Shown here in pieces: positions 1-8,657 of a DNA stretch of 64,000 bases (positions are counted from its first letter, which is position 1; every line of letters begins with the position of its first letter). The notes beneath the pieces were generated by a model. It saw nothing but the letters and a program-made list of their open reading frames with translations, was not told the origin of the DNA and did not search any database. The stretch is from Chromatiaceae bacterium (GTDB taxonomy: Bacteria > Pseudomonadota > Gammaproteobacteria > Chromatiales > Chromatiaceae): contig CP037918.1 in the NCBI GenBank assembly GCA_019356535.1, forward strand, positions 2,264,315 through 2,328,314, given 5' to 3'. The position numbers and the translations under genes are program-made.

Positions 1-261
1 CCGGTACACCCGCTTGTGGTTCCAGGAATGCCCTTTGGCCCGAAGCCGGGCAAAGCACTTCCAGAATCCCCAGCGAGGGTGTGCCTCGACCAGATCGTTG
101 AGCGCATCGATGATTTCAGAATCCTGCTCCTGCCGATGATCCGGTTCCTGGTACCACGCCGACCGGGAAAGCCCTACACAACGACAGCTCCTTGCAATGG
201 AAAGGGAATGTTCCCTGACCAGATACTCCGCCGCCTCTCGCTTCTCGGGCGGCGTCAGAGT
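1..261 (-). CDS. IS3-family transposase OrfB, N-terminal part (partial)
   Basis: Reading from the A-run at 261-268 in the -1 frame relative to OrfA gives an uninterrupted frame to the window edge. It contains LTPPEKREAAEYL, CRCVGLSRSAWY and AHPRWGFWK, typical of the helix-turn-helix N-terminus of IS3 OrfB, ahead of the rve integrase core (which is off-window). No ATG or GTG start is seen at the beginning, so expression is expected as an OrfAB fusion by -1 slippage on the run of eight A at the end of OrfA. Whether the element is complete cannot be judged here. Confidence 0.75.
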
Positions 262-521
262 TTTTTTTCGATCAGATCCTTCATCGCCTGGTTTTCCAGT
301 GCCAGATCGGCGTACATGCGTTTGAGCCTGGCGTTTTCAGCCTCCAGCTCCTTCATCCGCTTGAGCTCGGAGACGCTCATGCCGCCGTACTTGCTCTTCC
401 AGTTGTAGAAGGTGGCATCGGAGATGCCGTGCTTGCGGCAGATGTCCCGCACCTTCATCCCCGAATCCGCTTCGTGGAGAATCGCCACGATCTGACTCTC
501 GGTGAATCGTGATTTCCTCAT
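255..521 (-). CDS. IS3-family transposase OrfA
   Basis: This 88-aa protein is a canonical IS3-family OrfA. An HTH_Tnp_1 domain (FTESQIVAILHEAD, then the CRKHGISDATFYNWK recognition helix) is followed by a leucine-zipper-like coiled coil (MKELEAENARLKRMYADL) that mediates oligomerisation. It binds the terminal repeats. The frame ends EKKL-stop inside a G-A8-CTC context suited to -1 frameshifting into OrfB. A GGAGGTT ribosome site lies just before the ATG. Confidence 0.9.
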   Translation of the reverse strand: MRKSRFTESQIVAILHEADSGMKVRDICRKHGISDATFYNWKSKYGGMSVSELKRMKELEAENARLKRMYADLALENQAMKDLIEKKL

Positions 522-591
522 CTGAACCTCCTGGCTGGGGGTGGCCAGAAAGCTCTACTTTACACCTGTCCGGGATCAGGGGAAGCTTACG

Positions 592-644
592 CAGCCACCA
601 GCCATACCGGTTTTCCATTAGTCGGCGCCCCGTATAAGAAAGCC
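592..644. repeat. 53-bp exact copy of part of an IS5-family transposase relic
   Basis: This block is identical over 53 bp to 11033-11085 in the same orientation, with unrelated sequence on both sides. In the second location it belongs to a decayed IS5-type transposase. Here it is an isolated scrap lying directly outside the IS3 element. Confidence 0.9.
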
Positions 645-895
645 GCGCCCCCTTCCTCTGACTTTTACGGAATAGCCAGGTATCGGGATCGGCCTTTGAT
701 TCATGGGGGGGGCGTGCGAGCGCTTCTCGCCAGGAAAATCCACCGCGGGGTCGCGGCCGCCGCCTTTTGTCGGAGACTCATCTCCGTTCTTCGGACGTAA
801 ACTCTCAGTCGCGAGGCCTACACCTCGATCAAGGCGCCACCCACGCTGAGATAATCCTTCAAGAGCAGGACGGCTGCCCGTGCTTGGCCCAGTGT
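645..895. other. Spacer between mobile-element debris, no gene recognised
   Basis: About 250 bp between the IS5 scrap and the next remnant. Short open frames exist on both strands but none resembles a known protein, and I see no clear promoter, terminator or repeat. Confidence 0.4.
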
Positions 896-1076
896 CTAAA
901 CAGAGAGTTTGTACGTCACCTCACCTTCCGGCAAGCGGCCCCAGTTCTTGGTGAAGATCGAAGAATGTGAGACCTTGTCGTCCGCGGAGAACTCCACAAA
1001 CCCGCAAACTGGCACATTGTAATCGATTTGCCCGATCGGCTGCCGCTCACCTAAGATGAGGTAGAACACCATGTAA
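896..1076 (-). pseudogene. C-terminal remnant of an unknown protein, interrupted by an IS3 element
   Basis: An open frame of about 60 codons ends in EGEVTYKLSV-stop and includes GQIDYNVPVCGFVEF. Its upstream side is cut by the end of the complete IS3 element at 1077, and its only ATG candidates lie at or inside the insertion point. The composition looks like real protein, but I do not recognise a family. It could be the tail of a gene whose front half was lost; a matching front half beyond the IS is not evident. Confidence 0.25.
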
Positions 1077-1099
1077 TGACCCCCTAGTTTTTGCACACC

Positions 1100-1942
1100 C
1101 TACGCAGCAATCTGCGCAGGCACCTGGTAGCCGAGTGCCTGATGGGGCCGCTCGGTGTTGTAGTGGCGTATCCAACGCCCGATCACTTCTCGTGCATGGC
1201 TGATCGACTCAAAGTGGTGATGCCATACACATTCTTCTTTCATGGTGCGGATAAACCGCTCGATCATGCCGTTCTGCTCCGGGCTATATGGCGTAATGAA
1301 CTCCTGGGTCAATCCATAGCCCCTGACCGTGGCCGTATAGCGATGGGAGGTGAAGACCAGGCCGTTGTCGCTGCGTAGCTTCAACGGCCCGGATACGCGT
1401 CCCAGATGACCAAACCGGTGGATCAGCGCCTCTTCCAGTGCCGCTTCCGCTGTACAGGCATTGCCATGGGCCGCCAAACGCCATCCCAGCAGTTCCCTGC
1501 TGGCACAATCGATGACCAGTGCAATATGGCACCAGCGATCACGGCCACACCAGATCCGCGCCAGGTCCGTGGCCCAACGTTGATCCGGCGCTTGGGCAAC
1601 CGATGGCAACGCACTCACCCGGGGACGATGCCCTTTGGGTCGCTTGCGTACCTGCCACCCCTTGAGTCGGCAGATTCGCTGTACCACCTTGCGGTTCCAG
1701 CCCAGTAGAAACGCGATGCGACGGTAACCGTAGCTCGGAAAGCGCTCAATGATGGCTTTCACCTTCTCGGCTTTCATCTCGTCAACCACAGGCTGCCTCA
1801 CCGCAGGCCGGTAGTAGTAGCTCCTGCGACTCACCCCCAGCCATCGACAGAGCTTAGCAACGGAAACCTCATGGCCTTCTGCTTTGAGCTCCGCCTGCAC
1901 CGACTTGACTAGCTTTCTTCCTCGTCGAGCAGGCGCTGCCAC
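1100..1942 (-). CDS. IS3-family transposase OrfB (DDE integrase core)
   Basis: 280 aa. An N-terminal HTH_21 region (VAKLCRWLGVSRRSYYY) is followed by an rve core with the catalytic triad visible: D in QRWATDLARIW, D in LRSDNGLVF, and E in QNGMIERFIRTMKEE. The tail (HYNTERPHQALGY) is characteristic of the family. The frame can start at a GTG at 1942, but the A-AAA-AAG heptamer at 1942-1948 in the OrfA/OrfB overlap is a textbook -1 frameshift signal, so the active transposase is probably the OrfAB fusion. No internal stop is seen, so the element may be active. Confidence 0.93.
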   Translation of the reverse strand: MAAPARRGRKLVKSVQAELKAEGHEVSVAKLCRWLGVSRRSYYYRPAVRQPVVDEMKAEKVKAIIERFPSYGYRRIAFLLGWNRKVVQRICRLKGWQVRKRPKGHRPRVSALPSVAQAPDQRWATDLARIWCGRDRWCHIALVIDCASRELLGWRLAAHGNACTAEAALEEALIHRFGHLGRVSGPLKLRSDNGLVFTSHRYTATVRGYGLTQEFITPYSPEQNGMIERFIRTMKEECVWHHHFESISHAREVIGRWIRHYNTERPHQALGYQVPAQIAA

Positions 1943-2220
1943 TTTTTTATCGCTTTGAGCTCCAGTTCCTTCTCGCCCAAGGCCGCATGTGCCTCCGCCA
2001 GCTTGCGCTCGTACTGTTCCCGAAGGTCTCGCGGGCGGGTTCGGAAATTGTTCTCCATGCCCTGAATGCCTTCTTCCACCCAGCGCTCTACATCACCGGG
2101 GGTAAGGTCATGTTGCCGAGAAACCTCTGCGACCGTTGTCTTGCCTTTGAGAATATCCAGTACGACCTGCGTCTTGCGCTTGGCTGTCCACCGCTTGATC
2201 TTGTTTTCTTGCTTGTCCAC
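1909..2220 (-). CDS. IS3-family transposase OrfA
   Basis: 103 aa. An HTH_Tnp_1 module (RKTQVVLDILKGKTTVAEVSRQHDL in two helices, then TPGDVERWVEEG) leads to a C-terminal coiled-coil segment (REQYERKLAEAHAALGEKEL) typical of IS3 OrfA. It overlaps OrfB by 34 bp, and the overlap holds the slippery A-AAA-AAG. It supplies sequence-specific DNA binding alone and the N-terminal part of the OrfAB transposase after frameshift. Confidence 0.9.
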   Translation of the reverse strand: MDKQENKIKRWTAKRKTQVVLDILKGKTTVAEVSRQHDLTPGDVERWVEEGIQGMENNFRTRPRDLREQYERKLAEAHAALGEKELELKAIKKWQRLLDEEES

Positions 2221-2268
2221 GTTGCCCTCCTTTCTGCACTATAGCTTGTGCAGACTTGGAGGGGGTCA

Positions 2269-2513
2269 CTTCAACGTGGCCCTGCGAAGCTCTCTTCGCC
2301 GCGAAATTTCCACCGTCAGAATCAATCCAAACCAAACAAGAGACTTAGCTCGGGCATTTCGCCTATTAGCCAAGGCGACCAAACCGATGCCCGTGTTGTA
2401 GAACTGTTTAGGACCACTTCGCGTACGAAACCAAATCGACCAAAGGAGAAGGTCATGCAGGATATAAAGGCCTAGTTGACACTCCACTAGCGTTTACGCG
2501 CAAGGACATACAG
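2269..2513. other. Short spacer right of the IS3 element, nothing recognised
   Basis: About 245 bp of lower-GC sequence with only short frames. No terminator hairpin or promoter stands out. Confidence 0.35.
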
Positions 2514-2925
2514 ATGCGCTTCTGCCCGAACCTGTGCTACTTGCAGTGGGAATGCGACCGGCTCGACGACGATTCAACGGGGCAGATCAAACATGACCCC
2601 TTCTGGAACGACAAACCTGGCTTACATAATGGATTCAAGAGCATTGATGCCGATACCCACACCCGATTGATTGCCGCACTGCCCACGCTCGAGCAGCTCA
2701 ACCGGCGTGAGATCACGGCCTTGCTCAGCCCAGCACCAATGGCCGATGGATAAGGAACTTGCAAATGGCGGCCACATATCTATGGCACTCGCTCAGCCGT
2801 ATGGACGAAATTGATCCTGACCACCCTGTCGGCTGTCAGCCACTACACCCATGGACAAGCTGCCGACCATCATCAATGCGCCGTTCCGACGCGAAAAACC
2901 CTACGTGTCCTCGAAGCCGAATAGG
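2514..2925 (+). pseudogene. IS110-family transposase remnant
   Basis: The frame from 2514 contains TRLIAALPTLEQLNRREITALLSPAP, cited here in two parts: TRLIAALPTLEQL and NRREITALLSPAP. This resembles the Transposase_20 region of IS110 proteins (consensus LP-LG-LNR-EIAALVG-AP). After a stop, further translation gives KWRPHIYGTRSAV and LTTLSAVSHY, matching the following GR-H-RA...ALSA-RH segment. Stops and frame changes make it non-functional, and the N-terminal DEDD nuclease part is missing. The family call rests on motif resemblance only. Confidence 0.5.
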
Positions 2926-2969
2926 GATCATTGATGTCACAGTTACTGCCAGTCAACTGACGCCACGAC

Positions 2970-4022
2970 TTATCCAATCGAACTCTGGATATCATTTAGT
3001 GACCAACGTAGGCACCGCCCATCATAATCCTTTACTCCCATAGCATATGCAAATACGCAACGAGAACTCGCATCTCCCGGAGCAAGAATCAAACTTGGAT
3101 AACATAGGTAACGATCCAACAGACCGAAGCTCGTGCGCGGATATCGACCAATACAGCGCCACCCCCCTTCTTCGGTACCGGCAAACAATGCCACACGCGA
3201 ATCAGTATTGATGTCGCTAGGCTCTACAACTGTTGATATTAACATAAGCTCATTTACACGAGAAGCATAGAACGCACTTCCCGGTAGCTCGGCCAGCCGA
3301 GTAAACGACCCTGTGTTCAAATCCAAACGTTGGATATAGTTCCGAGTGATCGGGCTATCCATCGGCACAATCAACCCACTCTCGGTGGGCACGACAACAA
3401 CAGCCCTTGCATTCTGGCTACCCTTTAAAACTACGTCCAGCGTGTTGAATCCATCCCCTGTGAACCACAGACCAGATTCATCATCACTATCACCAGTTAG
3501 AACCCACACCCCATCCCTATAATAGTCATAATAAAGTCCATGAACATGCCGAATAGACCCACGTGAAAAAGTATACACTACCGACCAGTTCCAACCATCC
3601 GGGCTTCCATATATTCGAACGCTGTCTCTGCGAGGATTAGAGAAGTACTCGCCAAAATAAAACCCCTTCCTTGGCACCCAACAGATATTTAGCGGCCTAC
3701 TCCCACGCGTTATAGTTTGCACGCATTTGAATTCGTGTAACCCTGCCTCCAACAGCACAATTGCACCTCGGACGACCGCAACGATTGTGCCATTATCTGC
3801 ACGCGCCATAGAATGAAAACCTTCACGAAACAATCGCACTGCGTGCCGACTATAAGCCACATACTTTTTTAGACGCGAGACGTTATAACTAGCTAGACGC
3901 GAAAAACTTCTTCCTTCATCCACAGAATACATAAGATCGTAGCCATAACTTGCATACAACACCCCCCTTTCAAGAAGCAATGGCCGGACCGGCCCACAAT
4001 CTGTGCAATCAACTTGATTCAT
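2970..4022 (-). CDS. BNR/sialidase-like beta-propeller protein of polysaccharide locus
   Basis: 350 aa. Recurring short blocks of the type Y-S-D-G-S-W/F (YSVDEGRSFSRL, YGSPDGWNWSVVY, WFTGDGFNTLD) resemble the Asp-box/BNR repeats of sialidase-like beta-propellers. No catalytic arginine triad is evident, and there is no signal peptide or membrane segment, so a secreted hydrolase is not supported. It is the last gene of the Wzy-Wzx-acetyltransferase-amidotransferase-sulfotransferase series, 4 bp after the sulfotransferase. A role in modification or recognition of the polymer is inferred from context only. Confidence 0.6.
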   Translation of the reverse strand: MNQVDCTDCGPVRPLLLERGVLYASYGYDLMYSVDEGRSFSRLASYNVSRLKKYVAYSRHAVRLFREGFHSMARADNGTIVAVVRGAIVLLEAGLHEFKCVQTITRGSRPLNICWVPRKGFYFGEYFSNPRRDSVRIYGSPDGWNWSVVYTFSRGSIRHVHGLYYDYYRDGVWVLTGDSDDESGLWFTGDGFNTLDVVLKGSQNARAVVVVPTESGLIVPMDSPITRNYIQRLDLNTGSFTRLAELPGSAFYASRVNELMLISTVVEPSDINTDSRVALFAGTEEGGWRCIGRYPRTSFGLLDRYLCYPSLILAPGDASSRCVFAYAMGVKDYDGRCLRWSLNDIQSSIG

Positions 4023-4026
4023 TATT

Positions 4027-4983
4027 CTATCCGACCAAAAGTCGCAGCCGATATACCGCCGTAAACGCCCACCCGAGGGGCCTTACTACCAATATGATCG
4101 CCCGCAACACAGGATTTACATGGATATCTTCGGACGCGCGGCAATAACCAAGATCCGTAAACGCCTCACTACAGATGGCTTCAGTCAATCGAATACGCCA
4201 AGGCGAAAGTTCTCCTCGCCATTTCTCCGTATTGTTTGACAACAGGGGCCCCAGCGTTTCCTTCTTCCATTGAATCTCATCCTCAGAGATGAGCCGCGAT
4301 GCGGACTCGGAAAAGTCAAGCATCGACCTATCGAAAGAGATGCCGATAAAATGACAAAGTTCTTTCAGAGATTCTTCTGGTCTACTTATAAGATCCTCAT
4401 ATCGCACCTCTATATACCTATCGCAAAACACCCTTCGACCAACACGCCTACCAATAAACAATTGAGCCCGGTAGATAAAAATATGTAGCCACCATGGTCG
4501 CGTAGAAGACCATTTTGCCTTCATCCGAGAAAGCAGTACGTCACGAGGATCGCGAATAACCTGTATCAGCAATGCTTGGGGAAATAATGCACCGAGCGAT
4601 CCAAGATAGTCGATGATTCTTGGGTCCTTATCACCTACTCTCGGACATTTCTGCCGAGAGGCATACATAAAGAGCATACGACGGTAAACATCTGCGACGT
4701 CAAATAGCCTTTTTCCTGCCACATAGGGCGCCATCAATTTGTCCACACTCAGCCCAAGCCGACTGAAATATTTATTGCTACTCAGCACATCTGCAAATTC
4801 AACTGGACCTACTTTACTAAGCCGCCAATTGCGCCATGTTCCTGACACGTACTCCCTAAAAAAATGGGTTTCTGGAGGAAAGCATATCTCAGGGTGTGCA
4901 TTCAACATACTCTGAAGTAAGCTCGTGCCGGATCGCCCCACACCACAAACGACTATTAATCGATCTATGTCCGGTTTACACAT
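4027..4983 (-). CDS. PAPS-dependent sulfotransferase family protein
   Basis: 318 aa. The N-terminal GVGRSGTSLLQSML (about residues 14-27) is the 5'-phosphosulfate-binding loop, and VIRDPRDVLLSRM (about 150-162) fits the 3'-phosphate-binding segment of the Sulfotransfer_1/3 superfamily. It would transfer sulfate from PAPS to a hydroxyl or amine of a glycan. It sits between the amidotransferase and the beta-propeller gene on the same strand, so the exported polymer may be sulfated. Base composition is more AT-rich than in the core genes to the right, consistent with a transferred island. Confidence 0.85.
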   Translation of the reverse strand: MCKPDIDRLIVVCGVGRSGTSLLQSMLNAHPEICFPPETHFFREYVSGTWRNWRLSKVGPVEFADVLSSNKYFSRLGLSVDKLMAPYVAGKRLFDVADVYRRMLFMYASRQKCPRVGDKDPRIIDYLGSLGALFPQALLIQVIRDPRDVLLSRMKAKWSSTRPWWLHIFIYRAQLFIGRRVGRRVFCDRYIEVRYEDLISRPEESLKELCHFIGISFDRSMLDFSESASRLISEDEIQWKKETLGPLLSNNTEKWRGELSPWRIRLTEAICSEAFTDLGYCRASEDIHVNPVLRAIILVVRPLGWAFTAVYRLRLLVG

Positions 4984-5009
4984 CTACTTTAACTCTCAGA
5001 CCGCACAAA

Positions 5010-6959
5010 CTACTGAGAAACGGAAAGCCAAGGACGCCCGTCTAAATCAGGAAAGTCATCAACCATTATGTTTTCGATGAACACTAGATACCACATCATA
5101 AAATTCAGCAAACTAAAATACAGGCGATCACCAGCCTGCCCGAGCAGGTATTTCAGCGCATCTGGATTGAATAATTCCGACCGGGCGGCGAATTTGATCA
5201 AGCTTGGGAGGTAGCGGCGCCCAAATTCTGTATTTTTCCACTCCTTTACTGGCGCCTGGAACCCACGTTTACGACGATAAACAAATTCCTCAGGTAAAAC
5301 TCTTGACGCTACAGATTTGAATAATAGCTTACCTTCATTTCCACGCGCAGATCTGAACTGCTCCGGCAAGTTCATTACCATTTCTACAAGTCTGTGATCC
5401 AAAAATGGCACACGACCCTCCACTGAAAACGCCATACACATTTTATCCAAACGTGGGAGCATAAGCTCTGGCAGCCGAAATCTGACATCCATAAAGCTCA
5501 TCCATCCAGTGATATCACTGCCTGGACGGTGACGTAAAAACTCTTCACGAATCGGGCGTACCACGGCATCAAAAGTATCAAGTCCTGATTTTGGCACCGC
5601 AGAACCGATCAGGTACTCTTTACCTCGTTCCGTAAAATCCATTGCCCCCCCCCAAAATAGCGGCTGCCCCTTTGCGGCCCTACCAAGAAACTCTGGATAA
5701 CGTGAAATTGGCGAAAGTATATACTGCGCGAGCGAAGCAACCGCCCTCCGCATAGCGCGGCCCGGAAAGTCTGGAATATAATGATCTAGGCGCTGAAGAT
5801 CTCGAATCCGTAACCAATTTTCATAACCTATAAAGAGCTCATCGCTACCCTCTCCTGATAAAACCACAGGCACACCGGTCCGCCTCGCCTCGCGCGCCAA
5901 CAGATACACCGGTATACAAACAGGCGCTGCAATTGGCTCATCTTGATAATAAGCAATAGCCGCCAGATTTTGTATAAAACTTTCATGCCTAATAGGAACC
6001 TCATGGTGATGTGCACCTACCTCCTGCGCCAGTTTACGCGCCTCACCACCTTCATCATATTTCGGGTCCTCCGGATAAGTGATCGTATAAGTATTTACAT
6101 CACCGAGTTGCGATGCAGCGAGTCGTAATAGATAAGCCGAATCAACTCCACCGGAAAGAAATACCCCAATAGGCACGTCCGCTTCCAGCCTGTAACGCAA
6201 GGAGCTAGCAAGTAGTTCCTCTACCCTTTCCTCTGCCTCCTCAAGAGATTGTGGTGTTGCGGAACCTATTTCCAGAGGATTCCAGTAGGATATCCTCTCC
6301 ATAGCCTGGGCTGTAATATCTATCTCTATTAATTCGCCTGCCGCGAGTTTCTGGATCCCATCGAACAGAGTCGCTGGCGCAGGCACGGACCTAAAGGAGA
6401 GGTAGTGATAAAAATATTCATAATTGAGGCGAGCCTGTACATCAGGGTGCTCAAGCAACGCCTTAGCCTCTGAGGCAAAAATTATCCCACCATTGATCTT
6501 AGCAATGTAAAGAGGCTTGATTCCGAGGCGGTCTCTAACCAATATAATCTTCTTTTTTTTCTGATCGAAAATCGCGAACGCGAACATACCAATCAGGCGA
6601 TCAAGAAGCCTCTTAATACCCCATACTATATAACCCTGGAGAAGGGTTTCCGTATCAGAATGATCCGTATAAAATTGCGCACCATCTCGCTCCAACTCCT
6701 CCCTCAAGGACCGATGATTATATATTTCCCCATTAAATACGATACAGGCCCTACCCTGTTCATCATGCATCGGTTGCGCTGCCGCATCCGATAAGTCAAT
6801 GATAGATAAGCGGCGATGACCTAACCCAACTCTTCCACAATCAGATACCCAGACCCCTGAGCCATCCGGACCCCGATGGCCCATGATATCAGTCATACAC
6901 ACCAGAACATCCTTGTTAACTTCCTTCCCGAACGAAATACATCCAGCCAATCCGCACAT
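5010..6959 (-). CDS. asnB: Asparagine synthase (glutamine-hydrolysing) family amidotransferase
   Basis: 649 aa. The class II glutamine amidotransferase domain starts with Cys2 (MCGLAGCI) and shows HRGPDGSG, VFNGEIYNH and VRDRLGIKPLY. The synthetase half has the PP-loop GVFLSGGVDSAYLL and LSGEGSDELFIGY. The reaction is ATP-dependent amidation using glutamine. In polysaccharide loci such homologues (for example WbpS) amidate uronic acids, and wecB-wecC for a ManNAcA precursor lie nearby, so uronamide formation is an attractive inference. A general asparagine synthetase role is the alternative. Confidence 0.85.
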   Translation of the reverse strand: MCGLAGCISFGKEVNKDVLVCMTDIMGHRGPDGSGVWVSDCGRVGLGHRRLSIIDLSDAAAQPMHDEQGRACIVFNGEIYNHRSLREELERDGAQFYTDHSDTETLLQGYIVWGIKRLLDRLIGMFAFAIFDQKKKKIILVRDRLGIKPLYIAKINGGIIFASEAKALLEHPDVQARLNYEYFYHYLSFRSVPAPATLFDGIQKLAAGELIEIDITAQAMERISYWNPLEIGSATPQSLEEAEERVEELLASSLRYRLEADVPIGVFLSGGVDSAYLLRLAASQLGDVNTYTITYPEDPKYDEGGEARKLAQEVGAHHHEVPIRHESFIQNLAAIAYYQDEPIAAPVCIPVYLLAREARRTGVPVVLSGEGSDELFIGYENWLRIRDLQRLDHYIPDFPGRAMRRAVASLAQYILSPISRYPEFLGRAAKGQPLFWGGAMDFTERGKEYLIGSAVPKSGLDTFDAVVRPIREEFLRHRPGSDITGWMSFMDVRFRLPELMLPRLDKMCMAFSVEGRVPFLDHRLVEMVMNLPEQFRSARGNEGKLLFKSVASRVLPEEFVYRRKRGFQAPVKEWKNTEFGRRYLPSLIKFAARSELFNPDALKYLLGQAGDRLYFSLLNFMMWYLVFIENIMVDDFPDLDGRPWLSVSQ

Positions 6960-6964
6960 GTTTT

Positions 6965-7384
6965 TTACCCACCGAAAAAGTTTTCGTTATACCGGGTGGC
7001 ATCAATACCTTCAGCGACCACCTGAGTAGGGATACCCACCGCAACCGCGTTAGGCGGCACATCATTTATAACCACTGCATCTGCCCCTACGACAGCATTA
7101 TTCCCAACCGTTACTGGGCCGAGTATCTTCGCGCCCTGCCCAATATAGACATTATCCCCGATGGAAGGAACACCCTTAATGCGGATATCTACTGCTAGCG
7201 TCACGCCGCCACTAATACGACATGATTTCCCAATAACACAGTCTTTATGTATAACAACACCCATACCCCCATATCCAAACACCGTATTTTCGCCTATTCT
7301 GATCGATGATGGCATTTGGGAACAAAACAATAGGAAAACAAAAAACATCACACCATCAGCTAGCGGAACGATACGAAATCTCAA
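6965..7384 (-). CDS. Serine-acetyltransferase-like hexapeptide O-acetyltransferase
   Basis: 139 aa. Left-handed beta-helix hexapeptide repeats run from IRIGENTVFGYGGMGVVIH through CVIGKSCRI, IGDNVYIGQGAKI and IGPVTVGNNAVVGADAVV. The end NAVAVGIPTQVV is typical of SAT/LbH acetyltransferases, which use acetyl-CoA to acetylate a sugar hydroxyl. The N-terminal part is short and hydrophobic. The start is a TTG at 7384; an upstream in-frame stop excludes a long extension, and an ATG eleven codons in is an alternative. It lies 5 bp before asnB, in the polymer operon. Confidence 0.75.
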   Translation of the reverse strand: MRFRIVPLADGVMFFVFLLFCSQMPSSIRIGENTVFGYGGMGVVIHKDCVIGKSCRISGGVTLAVDIRIKGVPSIGDNVYIGQGAKILGPVTVGNNAVVGADAVVINDVPPNAVAVGIPTQVVAEGIDATRYNENFFGG

Positions 7385-7421
7385 TGGCAGTCATTCGGGC
7401 CAAAGAAACATCCAAAGAATC

Positions 7422-8657
7422 TTATTGCACACTAGCCCGCACCCCTCGACGAAATCTCTCCATCATATATAAAGACCTCAAGAGTGCCAAAGTGATACTA
7501 ATGAACAAAACTGAAATTGGCAAAAAATCCTTCCAAATATAATTCAATACCGTTGTCAATATCACTGTCAGGATACTCACTATCACTATCGGGCGGACCA
7601 TACCAGACAGCATCAACAACCTTTCCATATGCTCACGGAGAATCCACACCACCATATAGAGACCGTAGCCGACAACCAGAAATGAGGATGTTCTATCCAT
7701 AATGCCGGGCAATTCAAATTCCGGAAAAAATTCTTCCTGAGAAAATTTAAGAATAACAGTTAGAATAACATATAGCAATAGCCCCAGCAATGTGGAGCCA
7801 AGAAAGCTTTTTAGTAATTCTTTAACGTATTTTGAGCTATCCATAATCTCCAGACTTCGGATGCGCTTATTAAGTGAAGCCAGCACCTTATTATAAATGA
7901 GGACCTGGCAAACAAATATTATAGAAGTAACCAAGGTTTCCAGAATTTTAACGAAGGCTAAAGCCCCCTCCATATTTGAATAGAACCATCGCTCAATTAG
8001 CCCTACGCTTAACCCCAAACTAGGAATCAAGAATGCTGAGTACGCGTCAACATATGAGCTCCTTTCAAATTTCTCTACTGCATCTAACTCCAAACCTCTC
8101 CATCGCTTTCTCAAAAAGGGCACCAACAATACCGAAACGCCTAGCGCAAAAAACCACCCCATAACAAGGAGTTCTGTATCTTGAAAAAAGAACATGGCAC
8201 CCACTGTAATGATGATTAATGTATTCTGTATAGACATAACAATAGCTTGTGCCGCCACTGCCCCTTCAAGCACACATAGAGCCGTACCCAGTCCCACGAA
8301 TAGTGCCAAGGGGGCTAGAAGCAAGAAGAATCCGGTCACCGACCAGGCTACACCCCATCTATAAATCAACATCCAATATATACACAAAACAATGAGATTC
8401 GCTGTTATCAGAGTGATACCTATTGCTCGATGCTCAAACAAGCGAATTACGCGTCGATTACCCGAGTCGCCAAGCAGATGATTGATACCGGCTTGGTACG
8501 CCGTAAGTTGAAAGAACATGGCGACAGTCATACCGAGAAATACCGCGTCGGTAACCGCCGTTATGCCCAACAAGGCGATCAGCAGCACGTCACGCCCCAA
8601 ACCACTGACCTTTGAATATCCAACCCAAAAAGCTACAGAGAGCAGCCTACTCATCAT
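7422..8657 (-). CDS. Wzx/MurJ-like oligosaccharide flippase
   Basis: 411 aa, very hydrophobic, with at least ten predicted membrane spans, for example VLLIALLGITAVTDAVFLGM at the N-terminus. The opening RLLSVAFWVGYSKVSGLGRD resembles the first helix of MurJ/MOP-superfamily exporters. It probably moves lipid-linked repeat units across the inner membrane for Wzy polymerisation. It is slightly short for MurJ (about 500 aa). Its start overlaps the end of the upstream Wzy-like gene by 11 bp. Confidence 0.72.
   Translation of the reverse strand: MMSRLLSVAFWVGYSKVSGLGRDVLLIALLGITAVTDAVFLGMTVAMFFQLTAYQAGINHLLGDSGNRRVIRLFEHRAIGITLITANLIVLCIYWMLIYRWGVAWSVTGFFLLLAPLALFVGLGTALCVLEGAVAAQAIVMSIQNTLIIITVGAMFFFQDTELLVMGWFFALGVSVLLVPFLRKRWRGLELDAVEKFERSSYVDAYSAFLIPSLGLSVGLIERWFYSNMEGALAFVKILETLVTSIIFVCQVLIYNKVLASLNKRIRSLEIMDSSKYVKELLKSFLGSTLLGLLLYVILTVILKFSQEEFFPEFELPGIMDRTSSFLVVGYGLYMVVWILREHMERLLMLSGMVRPIVIVSILTVILTTVLNYIWKDFLPISVLFISITLALLRSLYMMERFRRGVRASVQ

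Larger units (their letters stand above)
1..563 (-). mobile_element. IS3-family insertion sequence, 5' part, cut by window edge
   Basis: An OrfA of IS3 type is followed by an out-of-phase OrfB start, the usual two-frame layout of the IS3 family. The rest of OrfB and the far inverted repeat lie to the left of the window. The near end was not pinned down; it probably lies around 556-563, upstream of OrfA, but no mate repeat is available for comparison. Confidence 0.8.
1077..2268 (-). mobile_element. Complete IS3-family insertion sequence (1192 bp)
   Basis: Both ends show an imperfect inverted repeat starting TGACCCCCT with a shared TGCACA about 15 bp in (1077-1098 and 2247-2268). Between them lie OrfA and OrfB in the standard order with a -1 slippery site. 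Flanking bases (TAA on the left, CTT on the right) do not form an evident target duplication, which suggests flank rearrangement after insertion. Confidence 0.88.
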
